Shown here piece by piece: positions 1 through 8,376 of a DNA stretch of 64,000 nt. Each line of letters opens with the position of its first letter. Positions within the stretch are counted from its first letter, which is position 1. The notes below the pieces were generated by a model, which saw nothing but the letters and a program-made list of their open reading frames with translations, was not told where the DNA came from and ran no database searches. The stretch lies in the NCBI RefSeq assembly GCF_013409205.1, contig NZ_JACCAE010000001.1:1922001-1986000 (forward strand). Direction: 5' to 3'. The position numbers and the translations under genes were made by a program. The stretch comes from Janibacter cremeus. Lineage in GTDB: Bacteria; Actinomycetota; Actinomycetes; Actinomycetales; Dermatophilaceae.

Positions 1-1004
1 GCGATCACCGCGGGGTGGTACGAGTCGATGTTGCTCGTGAGCCCGTAGCGCACCGGCTCGCCCTCCGGCTCGAAGGTCCCGAAGAGCTTGTCCCACAGGA
101 TGAGGATCGAGCCGTGGTTGATGTCGAGATACTGCCGCTGGCTGCCGTGGTGGGCGCGGTGGTGACTGGGGGTGTTGAGGACCTTCTCCAGCCAGCCGAT
201 CGAGCGCACCGCCTCGGTGTGGATCCAGAACTGGTAGATCAGGTTGATCGCTCGCGCGTCCTCGATGTAGCGCGGCGGGATCCCGGCCAGGGTCAGCACG
301 CCGTACGGCAGCGCCATCGTGAAGGCCTCCGCCACCGGCTGCCGCAGCGCCGTCGAGAGGTTGTACCGCTCGCTGCTGTGGTGGACGACGTGCACCGCCC
401 ACAGCCACCGGGACTCGTGGGAGAGGCGATGGTTCCAGTAGTAGATGAAGTCCCACCCGGCGATCGCGGCCAGGTACGTCAGCGCACCATGGCGCGCTGC
501 GACCGGTGCCACGCGCGTGAGCCGCGTCGCGCTCGTGCCCAGCGCCCAGATCGAGGCGGCCGCGACGGCCGTCGAGCCGACGGCGACGACGGCAGACCGC
601 GAGGTCATCAGGGAGAGCGCGTCGACGCGCGAGCGCACGGTCACCGGCGCGGAGGAGGAGGAGGGGAGCGTGCCCGCCTCGGGCAGCTGCCCGCCGCACT
701 CCCGGCGACGTCGTACGACGTCGCCCACCGTGGTGACCACTCCGGCAGCCGCGCCGAGGGGCAGCAGGGCGGCGCCCCCCTTCGTCCGGCCGGGGGCGAG
801 CCGCCGCACCACCGGACCGGTGACGAAGGGAGCGACCAGGCTCCCCACGCCCATCGTCAGGGACGCGATCGTGTCGCCCAGCTCGTAGTCACCGGCGCGC
901 GTCGTCCCGGGCGCGGCGGGGTTGCGGCGCTGCCACCAGTACTCCGCGCCCATGGCGCCGATGAAAGCCGGGATCGCCAGGACGGTGAGGTCGGGTCGCT
1001 GCAT
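1..1004 (-). CDS. Sterol desaturase / fatty acid hydroxylase family protein, partial (3' end outside window)
   Basis: Integral membrane di-iron hydroxylase or desaturase of the fatty acid hydroxylase superfamily; these introduce OH groups or double bonds into lipids at the membrane. The 334 visible codons contain the three histidine boxes in order: HRLSH (H192-H196), HVVHH (H205-H209) and HHRAHH (281-286), followed by a D-x-NHG segment. The N-terminus (MQRPDLTVLAIPAFIG) starts a hydrophobic helix, and a Gly/Val-rich helix follows near residues 45-85. Start chosen at the ATG at 1002-1004; the reading frame is open to base 1, so the C-terminus is missing. It lies 39 bases downstream of the sulfite-oxidase-like gene on the same strand and may be co-transcribed. 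The substrate cannot be told from sequence; carotenoid, sterol or alkyl-lipid hydroxylation are all possible. The family call is secure. Confidence 0.88.
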   Translation of the reverse strand, partial: MQRPDLTVLAIPAFIGAMGAEYWWQRRNPAAPGTTRAGDYELGDTIASLTMGVGSLVAPFVTGPVVRRLAPGRTKGGAALLPLGAAAGVVTTVGDVVRRRRECGGQLPEAGTLPSSSSAPVTVRSRVDALSLMTSRSAVVAVGSTAVAAASIWALGTSATRLTRVAPVAARHGALTYLAAIAGWDFIYYWNHRLSHESRWLWAVHVVHHSSERYNLSTALRQPVAEAFTMALPYGVLTLAGIPPRYIEDARAINLIYQFWIHTEAVRSIGWLEKVLNTPSHHRAHHGSQRQYLDINHGSILILWDKLFGTFEPEGEPVRYGLTSNIDSYHPAVI

Positions 1005-1043
1005 GCCTCTATTCTTCACCGGTGATCAAGCCTTGGTCGTCGG

Positions 1044-2555
1044 TCACGCCACGTCCACGGCAACGGTGTGCCAGCCAGTGGCGCCGTCGGGCAGCACACC
1101 CTGCCGCTCGCTCGTCTGCGTCTCTCCCTCGGCGTTGGTCGCACGCACGGTGAGCCGGTGCTCGCCCGGCTCCGCGTCCCAGGTCCATGCCCACTGCCGC
1201 CAGGTGTCGACGTTCGGCACGTCGGCCAAACGAGCGTCCTGCCACGGGCCGTCGTCGACCCGTACCTCGACGCGGTCGATCCCCACGTGCTGGTCCCAGG
1301 CCACGCCCCCCACGCCGACCCGGCCGGCCGGCACCGTCGCCCCGCCCGCCGGCACCTCGATCCTCGACTGGGTCTTGATCGGCCCCAGCTCGCCCCATCC
1401 GTGCTCGGTCCAGTACGCAGAGATCCGGTCGAACCGGGTCACCTCGAGGTCGACGAGCCACTTTGTCGCCGAGACGTAGCCGTAGAGGCCCGGCACGACC
1501 ATGCGCACGGGGAAGCCGTGCTCCACGGGAAGGGGTTCGCCGTTCATGGCGACGGCGAGGAGGGATCCGCGCTGATCCGTCAGTGCCCGCAGCGGCGTCC
1601 CGCACGTCCACCCGTCGACCGAGGTCTGCAGCACGGCGTCCGCCTCCGGTGCCACGCCGGCACGGGCGAGGAGGTCGGCGATCGGCACCCCGCTCCACCA
1701 GGCATTGCCGATCAGGGGACCACCGACCGGGTTGGACACGCAGGCGATCGTCAGCCATGTGTTCTCCAGCCCGAGGTCGACGAGCTCGTCGTAACCGATC
1801 TCGATCTCGCGCTCGACCAGGCCGTGGATGCGCAGTCGCCAGTCCTGGGGTGTGACCTCCGGCGCGCCCAAGGCGGTGTCGATGCGGTAGAAGTCCTCGT
1901 TCGGCGTCTGCCACGGCCCGATGCCCTTGACGTCGACGGCCACCTCTGTCGGAACCTCTGGTTCCTTGATCGGAAGACGCAGTGTCCGTCGGGCCTCCTC
2001 GACCACGCGGCGACCTTCGCCCAGAGCTCGTCCGGCGAGCGTGACCGCTGCGGCGCCCATCGCGGTCGCGCCCGCGAGGAGGAGGAATCGACGGCGGTCG
2101 GCTCCGCCGGACGTGACACGGTCGGTGTGCGGAACTCGTCGGGTCAGGAGGGACAGCGCCGCAGCCGCGACGCACACGCCAAGCACGCTCGGGATGGTGT
2201 CGGCGACGCCGCCGTCCTCGGAGGCGATGACGGCCCACGCGGCGACGGCTCCGAGGGCGGCCAGCAGGGCGACCCCGCGGCCGAGTCGGGTGAGAGCCAG
2301 TACGCCGGCGATCGCCCCCACCAGCAGGGCGATGAGCACCGTGCCGAGGACGAGCAGGGGCTTGTCTGCCGTGCCGACGAGCTGGATCGCGGCCTCGGAC
2401 AGGCCGCCGGGGGTGAGCGCGATGACCGCCTCGCCCGCGGCCAGGACCGGGGAGGCGCCCAGCTCTGCTACGCCTGAAGCGAACTCCGCCACGGCCAGGC
2501 CGGCGCCGACGCTCACCGCACCGCCCAGTGCGGCGTAGCTCCTGCTCCTGCTCAT
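1044..2555 (-). CDS. Membrane-anchored molybdopterin-dependent oxidoreductase, sulfite oxidase family
   Basis: About 503 aa. Residues 1-140 form roughly four hydrophobic segments. A Tat-like motif (ADRRRFLLLAG, near residue 155) comes next, then the Moco-binding sulfite oxidase fold with the molybdenum-ligand cysteine C272 in IACVSNPVGG, then a C-terminal Ig-like dimerisation domain with GVAWDQHVGIDRVEVRVDDG. The catalytic domain should therefore be extracytoplasmic, tethered by the N-terminal helices. Known relatives oxidise sulfite or reduce methionine sulfoxide or other S/N-oxides; I cannot tell which. Start chosen at ATG 2555 because AAGGTGAATCC precedes it; an upstream in-frame ATG at 2597 would add 14 residues without a clear ribosome site. 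The gene precedes the sterol-desaturase-like gene on the same strand. The family call is strong; the physiological substrate is unknown. Confidence 0.9.
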   Translation of the reverse strand: MSRSRSYAALGGAVSVGAGLAVAEFASGVAELGASPVLAAGEAVIALTPGGLSEAAIQLVGTADKPLLVLGTVLIALLVGAIAGVLALTRLGRGVALLAALGAVAAWAVIASEDGGVADTIPSVLGVCVAAAALSLLTRRVPHTDRVTSGGADRRRFLLLAGATAMGAAAVTLAGRALGEGRRVVEEARRTLRLPIKEPEVPTEVAVDVKGIGPWQTPNEDFYRIDTALGAPEVTPQDWRLRIHGLVEREIEIGYDELVDLGLENTWLTIACVSNPVGGPLIGNAWWSGVPIADLLARAGVAPEADAVLQTSVDGWTCGTPLRALTDQRGSLLAVAMNGEPLPVEHGFPVRMVVPGLYGYVSATKWLVDLEVTRFDRISAYWTEHGWGELGPIKTQSRIEVPAGGATVPAGRVGVGGVAWDQHVGIDRVEVRVDDGPWQDARLADVPNVDTWRQWAWTWDAEPGEHRLTVRATNAEGETQTSERQGVLPDGATGWHTVAVDVA

Positions 2556-2665
2556 GGATTCACCTTCGCCGAGAAATGACGGGTCCACCAGTCCCATAGG
2601 GACTTCGTTGGCGACCGGCCGTGTGGATGGGTCCGGTGTGCTGAGCGCGCGGGTACCGTGCCCGG

Positions 2666-3241
2666 GTGATCAAGCGACTGACCTGCTTCACCGGATCCAC
2701 CCCCGGCAACGACCCCAAGTGGGTCGATCTCGCTCACACGGTCGGGGCCGACCTCGCCGGACGCGGCATCGGCATCGTCTACGGCGGCGGGGGGAGCGGG
2801 CTCATGGGCGCGCTCGCCCAGAGCGCGCTGGAGCAAGGGGGTGAGGTCATCGGCGTGATCCCGGAGTTCATGGTCGACCGCGAGTGGGGAAGGGGAGACC
2901 TCACGCAGGTGCACGTCGTCGCCTCCATGCACGAGCGCAAGGCGCTGATGGCCGACCTGACGAGCGCCTTCCTCGCGCTACCTGGCGGCATGGGCACGCT
3001 CGAGGAGGTCTTCGAGGTGTGGACCTGGCGGCAGATCGGGCTGCTCGACAAGCCGGTCGGGTTCCTCGACGCCGACGGGTTCTGGACGCCGCTGCTGGAC
3101 TCCCTCCGCGGGATCGCCGACGCCGGCTTCATGTCCGAGGCGAGCCTGGCGGACGTGGTCGTCGAGCCCGACCTCGACTCGGCCCTGATCGAGCTCGAGG
3201 CGCGGGGAACCGGCACGCGGATGCTCACCGGCCGGACCTGA
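2666..3241 (+). CDS. LOG family (TIGR00730) phosphoribohydrolase-like Rossmann protein
   Basis: 191 aa, the usual size for the LOG/TIGR00730 family once called lysine decarboxylase-like. The family signature [10 protein letters not shown] sits around residue 106, and the N-terminal nucleotide-binding region has the GSTPGN and [11 protein letters not shown] motifs. Characterised members cleave ribose 5-phosphate from nucleoside 5'-monophosphates (cytokinin-activating LOG in plants, and bacterial purine/pyrimidine nucleotide hydrolases). The role here is probably nucleotide salvage or clean-up, cytoplasmic. Start is GTG at 2666; there is no strong Shine-Dalgarno. The divergent sulfite-oxidase-family gene begins about 110 bases upstream, so the promoters face each other. 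The stop codon overlaps the first base of a 58-bp symmetric palindrome that probably ends the transcript. Confidence 0.88.
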   Translation: MIKRLTCFTGSTPGNDPKWVDLAHTVGADLAGRGIGIVYGGGGSGLMGALAQSALEQGGEVIGVIPEFMVDREWGRGDLTQVHVVASMHERKALMADLTSAFLALPGGMGTLEEVFEVWTWRQIGLLDKPVGFLDADGFWTPLLDSLRGIADAGFMSEASLADVVVEPDLDSALIELEARGTGTRMLTGRT

Positions 3242-3298
3242 CGGCTTTGTGCGCGACCGTGTCCCGAAATTTCGCGTGCCGGGTGCGCACAAAGCCGT
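3241..3298. terminator. 58-bp symmetric palindrome, probable terminator
   Basis: Arms ACGGCTTTGTGCGC (3241-3254) and GCGCACAAAGCCGT (3285-3298) are perfectly complementary over 14 bp. A second palindrome, CGAAATTTCG (3265-3274), sits exactly on the same axis. No T-run follows. It lies between the LOG-family gene and fumC, both on the plus strand, so transcription termination is the simplest reading; the double symmetry also fits a protein-binding site. Confidence 0.6.
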
Positions 3299-3344
3299 AG
3301 GGCTCGCTCGGGGCGTGTCGGGACGGCCGAGTAGCGTGGGCCGC

Positions 3345-4748
3345 ATGACTCAGACGCGCGCGGAGAAGGACAGCATGGGCACCATCGAGGTGCCCTCGGA
3401 CAAGTACTGGGGCGCGCAGACGCAGCGCTCGCTCGGCAACTTCGACATCGGCCGGGACACCTTCGTCTGGGGTCGCTCGATGATCCGCGCGCTCGGCACG
3501 CTGAAGAAGTCGACCGCTCTGGCCAACGCCGAGCTCAGCGAGCTGCCGCAGGACGTGGCCGACCTGGTCACGCAGGCAGCGGACGAGGTCATCAAGGGTG
3601 ACCTGGACGAGCACTTCCCGCTCGTGGTCTTCCAGACCGGCTCGGGCACGCAGTCCAACATGAACTCCAACGAGGTCATCTCCAACCGCGGCATCGAGAT
3701 CGCCGGCGGCGAGATGGGCACGAAGGCGCCGGTCCACCCCAACGACCACGTCAACCGCGGTCAGTCGAGCAACGACACCTTCCCCACCGCGATGCACATC
3801 GCGATCGTGCTCGATCTGAACGAGCGCCTCTACCCGTCGGTGAAGCAGCTGCGGGACACCTTCGACGCCAAGGCCAAGGAGTACGCCGACATCGTCATGG
3901 TCGGGCGCACCCACCTCCAGGACGCCACGCCGGTCACCCTCGGCCAGGTCATCGCCGGCTGGGTCGCCCAGATGGACTTCGCCCTCGAGGCCGTGCGGCA
4001 CGCCGACGAGCGGGCCCGCGAGCTGGCCATCGGTGGAACCGCGGTCGGGACGGGCCTGAACGCCCACCCGAAGTTCGGTGCCCTCACCGCAGCGAAGATC
4101 AGCGGGGAGACCGGGTACGACTTCACCCAGGCGGAGAACCTCTTCGCCGCGCTGTCCGCGCACGACGCGCTCGTCGAGGTGAGTGCCTCCCTTCGCACCC
4201 TCGCCGGCGCGCTGATGAAGATCGCCAACGACGTGCGCTGGTACGCCTCCGGCCCCCGCAACGGCATCGGCGAGCTGGCCATCCCCGAGAACGAGCCGGG
4301 CTCCTCGATCATGCCGGGCAAGGTCAACCCGACGCAGGCCGAGGCGATGACGATGGTCGCCACGCGGGTCTTCGGCAACGACGCGACGGTCGGGTTCGCC
4401 GGTAGCCAGGGCAACTTCCAGCTCAACGTCTACAAGCCGGTCATGGCGCACGCGGTCCTGGAGTCGATCCGCCTGATCGCCGACTCGTGCGTCTCCTTCG
4501 ACACCAACTGCGCGGTCGGCATCGAGCCGGTCACCGAGGTCATCGAGGGGAACCTCGAGCGCAACCTCATGGTCGTCACGGCGCTCAACCGTCACATCGG
4601 CTACGACAAGGCAGCCGCCATCGCCAAGAAGGCCCACAAGGAGGGCACGAGCCTGCGCGAGGCGGCCGTCGCCTCCGGGGACATCAGTGGCGAGGACTTC
4701 GACGCCTGGGTGGTGCCGGCCGACATGACCCACCCGAGCGCGGGCTGA
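3345..4748 (+). CDS. fumC: Class II fumarate hydratase
   Basis: 467 aa, the normal length of FumC. Catalyses reversible hydration of fumarate to L-malate in the TCA cycle; the enzyme is an iron-independent cytoplasmic homotetramer. The lyase-1 signature [11 protein letters not shown] begins at residue 319 and carries the mobile catalytic-serine loop; other conserved blocks are [27 protein letters not shown] and [14 protein letters not shown]. Start set at ATG 3345 ([12 protein letters not shown]), which matches FumC N-termini; the frame is open upstream through the palindrome but without a convincing ribosome site. It seems to be a single-gene unit between a palindromic terminator and a small membrane protein. 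A dispersed repeat follows the stop codon within 10 bases. Confidence 0.97.
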   Translation: MTQTRAEKDSMGTIEVPSDKYWGAQTQRSLGNFDIGRDTFVWGRSMIRALGTLKKSTALANAELSELPQDVADLVTQAADEVIKGDLDEHFPLVVFQTGSGTQSNMNSNEVISNRGIEIAGGEMGTKAPVHPNDHVNRGQSSNDTFPTAMHIAIVLDLNERLYPSVKQLRDTFDAKAKEYADIVMVGRTHLQDATPVTLGQVIAGWVAQMDFALEAVRHADERARELAIGGTAVGTGLNAHPKFGALTAAKISGETGYDFTQAENLFAALSAHDALVEVSASLRTLAGALMKIANDVRWYASGPRNGIGELAIPENEPGSSIMPGKVNPTQAEAMTMVATRVFGNDATVGFAGSQGNFQLNVYKPVMAHAVLESIRLIADSCVSFDTNCAVGIEPVTEVIEGNLERNLMVVTALNRHIGYDKAAAIAKKAHKEGTSLREAAVASGDISGEDFDAWVVPADMTHPSAG

Positions 4749-4754
4749 GCCCGA

Positions 4755-4787
4755 TGGTTGAGGTGCGAGGTACGAGCCTCGAAACCA
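4755..4787 (+). repeat. Dispersed palindromic repeat, copy 1
   Basis: TGGTTGAGGTGCGAGG then TACGAGCCTCGAAACCA: an imperfect inverted repeat whose ends read TGGTT...AACCA. The same core (GAGGTGCGA ... GAGCCTCGAA) recurs at 30137-30257 and at 47361-47389. Downstream bases to about 4820 (GGTCTTCGAAACCACCTCA) look like a further fragment. Confidence 0.65.
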
Positions 4788-4821
4788 CAGCATGCGGGAC
4801 GGTCTTCGAAACCACCTCACG

Positions 4822-5169
4822 ATGACTCCGAAGCGTCGGCCGTCCCGCCGCGAGGAGCCGCACCTCAGTGGCCTCGTCGACAAGGATCCCGTCGCACCGC
4901 TGGTGACGGGCACCGTCGTGCTCGGTGTGCTCGCGGCGCTGGGCATCTTCGCCACCGGGTGGTTGCCGTGGACGATGTGGCCGCCGTCGGGGGAGGACGT
5001 CACCGGCCTGCTGATCGCGAGTCTCGTCGCGGCGCTGGTCGGTTGGACGTCGCTCGCCTATGGGATCGTCATCACCGCGGCGAAGATCGACGACCTCCAC
5101 GAGATGCTGCGCGCGCGCTCTCAGGAGCCTGGGTCGCAGACCTCTGCGGCGCCCGACGACGTCTCGTAG
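4822..5169 (+). CDS. Small membrane protein, hypothetical
   Basis: 115 aa from ATG 4822 (MTPKRRPSRREEPHLSGL); an in-frame ATG at 4792 lies inside repeat-derived sequence and is less likely. A basic N-terminus is followed by two hydrophobic segments, about residues 28-50 (VTGTVVLGVLAALGIFATGW) and 62-85 (LLIASLVAALVGWTSLAYGI), then a charged C-terminal tail of about 30 residues with a short helix (KIDDLHEMLRAR). This predicts a two-helix inner-membrane protein. I do not recognise a family. The last 49 bases overlap, tail to tail, with the TPR gene on the other strand; part of the overlap may mean that one of the two C-termini is not conserved. Confidence 0.6.
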   Translation: MTPKRRPSRREEPHLSGLVDKDPVAPLVTGTVVLGVLAALGIFATGWLPWTMWPPSGEDVTGLLIASLVAALVGWTSLAYGIVITAAKIDDLHEMLRARSQEPGSQTSAAPDDVS

Positions 5170-5540
5170 CCACCGAGCAGCTCGGCCAGACGAAGGGGGC
5201 CCCTCGCCTCGTCCGGCCGGCCCGCCCTCTGGAGGGCGCGACCGAGCAGGAGGTGGGCGTAGGGGTCGTCCGGTGCCTCGTGGAGCACCTGCCGGGCGGC
5301 CGACTCCGCGCGGGAGAACTGCGCGGAGTGGAAGTAGGCGCGGGCCAGCAGCAGGTGGGCCTCGGCCGTGCCGTGGCCGACCGGGTCGTCGGCGTAGGTC
5401 GTGCTCTCCTGCTCGGCGCGGGCGGCAGCCAGGTCTGTGAAGAAGCCCTCGAGCTCATGAGCAGCCTCGAGGTACTGGGCCTGGGCGAAGTAGCCTTTCG
5501 CCCGCTCGTACCGTTCGTAGCCGTGGACCGGGGTGCTCAT
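5121..5540 (-). CDS. Tetratricopeptide repeat protein
   Basis: 139 aa. The sequence reads as two to three TPR-like helical hairpins: ERYERAKGYFAQAQYLEAAHEL, then TAEAHLLLARAYFHSAQFSRAE and DDPYAHLLLGRALQRAGRPDEA, with the usual small residue/Ala/Pro spacing of 34-residue units. Such small soluble TPR proteins serve as protein-protein interaction scaffolds; no catalytic motif is visible. Start ATG at 5540. It points away from the acyltransferase-like gene at 5642, and its 3' end overlaps the small membrane protein gene by 49 bp. The partner is unknown. Confidence 0.8.
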   Translation of the reverse strand: MSTPVHGYERYERAKGYFAQAQYLEAAHELEGFFTDLAAARAEQESTTYADDPVGHGTAEAHLLLARAYFHSAQFSRAESAARQVLHEAPDDPYAHLLLGRALQRAGRPDEARGPLRLAELLGGYETSSGAAEVCDPGS

Positions 5541-5641
5541 GTCCGGGCCAACGCCGGCGGTGGGCGGACTCTTCCCGGGCGCCGTCGCGTTGCGCCGACT
5601 AAACTCGCCGCGCTCTCACCCCGACGTGGAGGTCCCCACCC

Positions 5642-6715
5642 GTGACCATCGTGTCCAGCCACGAGTACCCGGCCACGCGCGATCGCCCCAGGCCGTGGGA
5701 CGGCGGGCGCGATGCCGCCGTCGATCTCGTGCGCGGCATCGCCGTCATCTTCATGGTGATCGCCCATGTGCGGGTGTGGGCCCCTACCCCGCCGGCCCCG
5801 GGGAAAGCAGCCCTGCTCGTGATCAACAATGTCGCCTCGCCGCTCTTCGCGCTGATCATGGGGGTCTCCGCCGGCATCGTGCTCACGCGTGCCCGCAGAC
5901 CGGTGACGGGGACGACCTTCATGCTGCGCAACCTCGTCCGCGGTGTGGCCCTCATCGCGATCGGGGTGGGCCTGGAGCAGCTGGACACCTTCGTCGCGAT
6001 CGTGCTGCAGTCGCTCGGGGCGACCCTGATCGTCGCGGCGCCACTGGCACTACTGCCCGCGCGGGTGGTCGCGGTGGTCGCGGTCCTCGCCTTCGTCACT
6101 GGCCCGGTTGTCAACGCTGCGGCGCGGGCCGGCTTCGACCCCGCCCGCGTGTACTCCGAAGCCTGGATCGACCAGGTGCTCCAATGGATCGTCCTCTCCA
6201 CGCACTACCGCGTGGTGAGCCTGCTGCCCTTCGTCCTCATCGGGGTGGTCCTCGCTCGGTGGGGCCTGACGCGCCGGGTGGCGGCAGGGTCGTTCGTGGT
6301 GGGACTCGTCGCCGGCGTTGCCGTCGTCGGCCTGTGGCTCACGGGCACCGGCATCGGCCGGAGCGAAGTCGTCTCCGGGGACCTGGCCGATTCGCTCCTC
6401 GACCTGGCGCTGACCGGCTGTGCCTTCGGGGCGATCGTCCTCCTCGCGCGCTGGCCGCGAGCCTCGTCGGCGATCACGGCAATGGCGCCGGTGCGGGCCG
6501 TGGGCGCATTGGCGCTCACCTCGTACGTGCTGCACGTGGTCCTGATCGCGGTCGTGACGCGGACGGTGGATTGGCAATCGCGTGCCGAGTCCTGGCCCCT
6601 GCTGGCCGGGGGCGTCCTCGTCGGGACCGTCCTCGCCTGCTGGATGTGGTGGCGACTCGTGGGCCGCGGCCCGGTCGAGCGACTGATGGCGATCCCCACC
6701 GATCGCATCGTCTGA
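5642..6715 (+). CDS. Polytopic membrane protein, HGSNAT/DUF1624-DUF418-like acyltransferase
   Basis: 357 aa with about ten hydrophobic segments across the whole length. The N-terminal motif RDAAVDLVRGIAVIFMVIAHV, with the conserved D, R and H in the first membrane helix, is typical of the heparan-alpha-glucosaminide N-acetyltransferase-like and DUF418 membrane acyltransferases, which move acetyl groups across the membrane onto amino sugars or other acceptors. Start is GTG 5642, with GGAGGTCCCCACCC upstream. It is followed by 145 bases and then the Tat-exported protein gene. The family is fairly clear; the acceptor is unknown, and modification of cell-wall or exopolysaccharide sugars is only a guess. 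Confidence 0.8.
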   Translation: MTIVSSHEYPATRDRPRPWDGGRDAAVDLVRGIAVIFMVIAHVRVWAPTPPAPGKAALLVINNVASPLFALIMGVSAGIVLTRARRPVTGTTFMLRNLVRGVALIAIGVGLEQLDTFVAIVLQSLGATLIVAAPLALLPARVVAVVAVLAFVTGPVVNAAARAGFDPARVYSEAWIDQVLQWIVLSTHYRVVSLLPFVLIGVVLARWGLTRRVAAGSFVVGLVAGVAVVGLWLTGTGIGRSEVVSGDLADSLLDLALTGCAFGAIVLLARWPRASSAITAMAPVRAVGALALTSYVLHVVLIAVVTRTVDWQSRAESWPLLAGGVLVGTVLACWMWWRLVGRGPVERLMAIPTDRIV

Positions 6716-6769
6716 CCTCGCGGGCCGGGTAACGAATGCGCAACGGAAGCGGTCATCGAGGGGTTAGTG

Positions 6770-6783
6770 ACTGACGGGTCAGT
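6770..6783. promoter_or_regulatory. Palindrome ACTGAC-GG-GTCAGT upstream of Tat-exported protein gene
   Basis: A perfect inverted repeat, six bases each side of GG, lies about 77 bases before the start codon of the exported protein. The form resembles TetR-type operators, and no other feature explains it. No regulator gene is adjacent, so this is an inferred site only. Confidence 0.4.
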
Positions 6784-6859
6784 AGTAGACGTGCATGGTA
6801 GGCCCCGCACCGAAGCGGAGACCTCACTGTCTGCTGCACGTCTACGAGGGAGTACATGC

Positions 6860-7531
6860 ATGTCGTTTGATCAGTCCCACCTGTCGCGCCGGGCCATCAC
6901 GAAGGGGGCTGCCTGGAGTGTGCCCGCGGTTGCCGTCGCTGCTGCCGCCCCGTCCTTGGCCGCCAGCACGAACTGTGAGACCACCTATCAAACCATCACC
7001 AAGGAGTTCATCTACCAGACGGATGTCCCGTTCCTCGGCTTGCGAGACATCACCGTCGAAGTGACGGCAAACAACGTGCCGCTGGTCACGCACCCCGGTG
7101 CCACGCTCCTCCCGATCGAAACGTCCTCGACAGTCACCATCCCCGAAGATCTCGCCGGACTCCTCGGGTCCGTCATGCTCGGCAACGCAGCCAAGGTCAG
7201 TGGGACATCCAGTTCAGAGTCGACCCTCAGCGGTGTCATCGACACGGTCACGAGCACGCCGCTGACCATCCCGCTCACCGATTTCCCCGCCGATGGCGAA
7301 GATCTCGTCACCGTCGCGAGCGGGGCTGGTGACCCTCTGGATGTGGACAGCGCTACTTCGCCTGGCCTCGTCGTCATCACGATGGGCGAACCGTCGTCCA
7401 CGCTGGTCGGTTACGACGAGAGTGGCGACCCGAACGGGAAGACCTACGACTCGAACCTGCAGAAGGATCCTGCGCGAGACGAAGGCGGCTACTACGATCT
7501 CGCCACCTTCACCGTGGAGGAGTGTGCGTAG
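6860..7531 (+). CDS. Tat-exported protein of unknown function
   Basis: 223 aa from ATG 6860, preceded by GAGGGAG at suitable distance; an in-frame ATG at 6767 is rejected because it would put about 31 residues before the signal. The N-terminus MSFDQSHLSRRAITKGAAW followed by a hydrophobic Ala/Val stretch ending in SLAAS is a twin-arginine signal peptide with a cleavage site near residue 36. The mature part is acidic, Thr/Ser/Val-rich and has Cys near both ends (NCETTYQ and VEECA), suggesting a disulfide-closed beta-sandwich; it has no catalytic motif I recognise. Base use is a little less GC-rich than its neighbours. A strong hairpin follows the stop. Probably a single-gene unit encoding a secreted or surface protein. 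Confidence 0.75.
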   Translation: MSFDQSHLSRRAITKGAAWSVPAVAVAAAAPSLAASTNCETTYQTITKEFIYQTDVPFLGLRDITVEVTANNVPLVTHPGATLLPIETSSTVTIPEDLAGLLGSVMLGNAAKVSGTSSSESTLSGVIDTVTSTPLTIPLTDFPADGEDLVTVASGAGDPLDVDSATSPGLVVITMGEPSSTLVGYDESGDPNGKTYDSNLQKDPARDEGGYYDLATFTVEECA

Positions 7532-7543
7532 CGCGTACCTCAT

Positions 7544-7583
7544 GCTGAGGGGCCCGCATCCACTTGGGTGCGGGCCCCTCAGC
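7544..7583 (+). terminator. Rho-independent-type hairpin after the Tat-exported protein gene
   Basis: GCTGAGGGGCCCGCA (7544-7558) pairs perfectly over 15 bp with TGCGGGCCCCTCAGC (7569-7583) around a 10-base loop, 12 bases after the stop codon. No T-run follows. Confidence 0.8.
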
Positions 7584-7788
7584 GCTCTGCGGCTCTCGGA
7601 CATGCTGGGTTCCTAGGTGTATGCGCCGACAGTGCTGGACCGCCCCCGCGGCGGCGTAGTCGCTGACCTTGTTCGTCGATTGGATGAGGGGTACACCTCC
7701 AGCGGAGGAAGTTGAGAGTCGCGGCGGCCGGTGGGCCGGCCCTGATTGTCAGCACACCACGCGCGCGGAGGAGAAGCGGACTGTGTCG

Positions 7789-8343
7789 TCACCGCCTTCT
7801 GATGAAGGCTGACACCCAGTTGCCCAAATCACGCGCGCACCCGTCGACCGCGGCCGACCAGTCGTGCGCGGTCTCGTCGGCGTTGTCGCTGACGACCTTC
7901 ACCAGGTGGACGGGCACGCCGAGCTCGGTGCAGGCGAGCGCGATCGCGTAGCCCTCCATGTCCACGAGGTCGGCACGCTGTGCGAGCGAGTCGCGCACGG
8001 CCGGATCGGTGACGAAGACGTCGCCACTGGCGAGTGTGGTCGAGTGGGTGCTATCGAGCTCGAGCCGCTCGCGGGGGTCCAGGCCCAGCTGACGAATCGC
8101 CTCGGCCGACAGGTCGTGGTTGGTGACCGTCCCGATCTCGTGCAGCCCGGTGACGCCCTCGCGCAGGGCACCGGCCGTGCCGATGTTGACGACGACGAGC
8201 TCATCCCGCCGCGGATGCTCGCAGATCGCCCGGGTCACGGCGACGGCTGCCAAGGTCTTGCCGACCCCGGTGATGAGGACTTCCACGTCGTCGGGAAGGT
8301 GGGCGGCCTCGGCCTCGATGGCGGCAACGACGAGAAGGTGCAT
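7789..8343 (-). CDS. Nucleosidase of the PNP/UDP phosphorylase superfamily (MTA/SAH nucleosidase-like)
   Basis: 184 aa, shorter than typical MTA/SAH nucleosidases (about 230). Visible blocks are the N-terminal VVAAIEAEAAHL, NIGTAGAL (phosphate/ribose-binding turn), VDMEGYAIA (the Glu that contacts the ribose hydroxyls) and KVVSDNADE with the catalytic-type Asp of the purine-binding loop. This arrangement predicts hydrolysis of the N-glycosidic bond of 5'-methylthioadenosine, S-adenosylhomocysteine, futalosine or a related nucleoside in the cytoplasm. Start ATG at 8343, 33 bases from the divergent amidohydrolase start, so the two share one short promoter region. About 250 bases separate its 3' end from the Tat-exported protein gene, and I see only that gene's terminator there. 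Precise substrate unknown. Confidence 0.8.
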   Translation of the reverse strand: MHLLVVAAIEAEAAHLPDDVEVLITGVGKTLAAVAVTRAICEHPRRDELVVVNIGTAGALREGVTGLHEIGTVTNHDLSAEAIRQLGLDPRERLELDSTHSTTLASGDVFVTDPAVRDSLAQRADLVDMEGYAIALACTELGVPVHLVKVVSDNADETAHDWSAAVDGCARDLGNWVSAFIRRR

Positions 8344-8376
8344 GGCGGGAGGTTATCCCCACGTACAGTGCGAGAC

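Noticed and set aside
3225..5003. A 592-codon minus-strand frame opposite fumC
   Set aside because: It is antisense to a full, well conserved fumC and has low-complexity composition typical of the GC-rich opposite strand.
7584..7788. A small gene in the space between the Tat-exported protein and nucleosidase genes
   Set aside because: The short frame starting at 7712 runs into the antisense of the nucleosidase gene and has no ribosome site worth the name.
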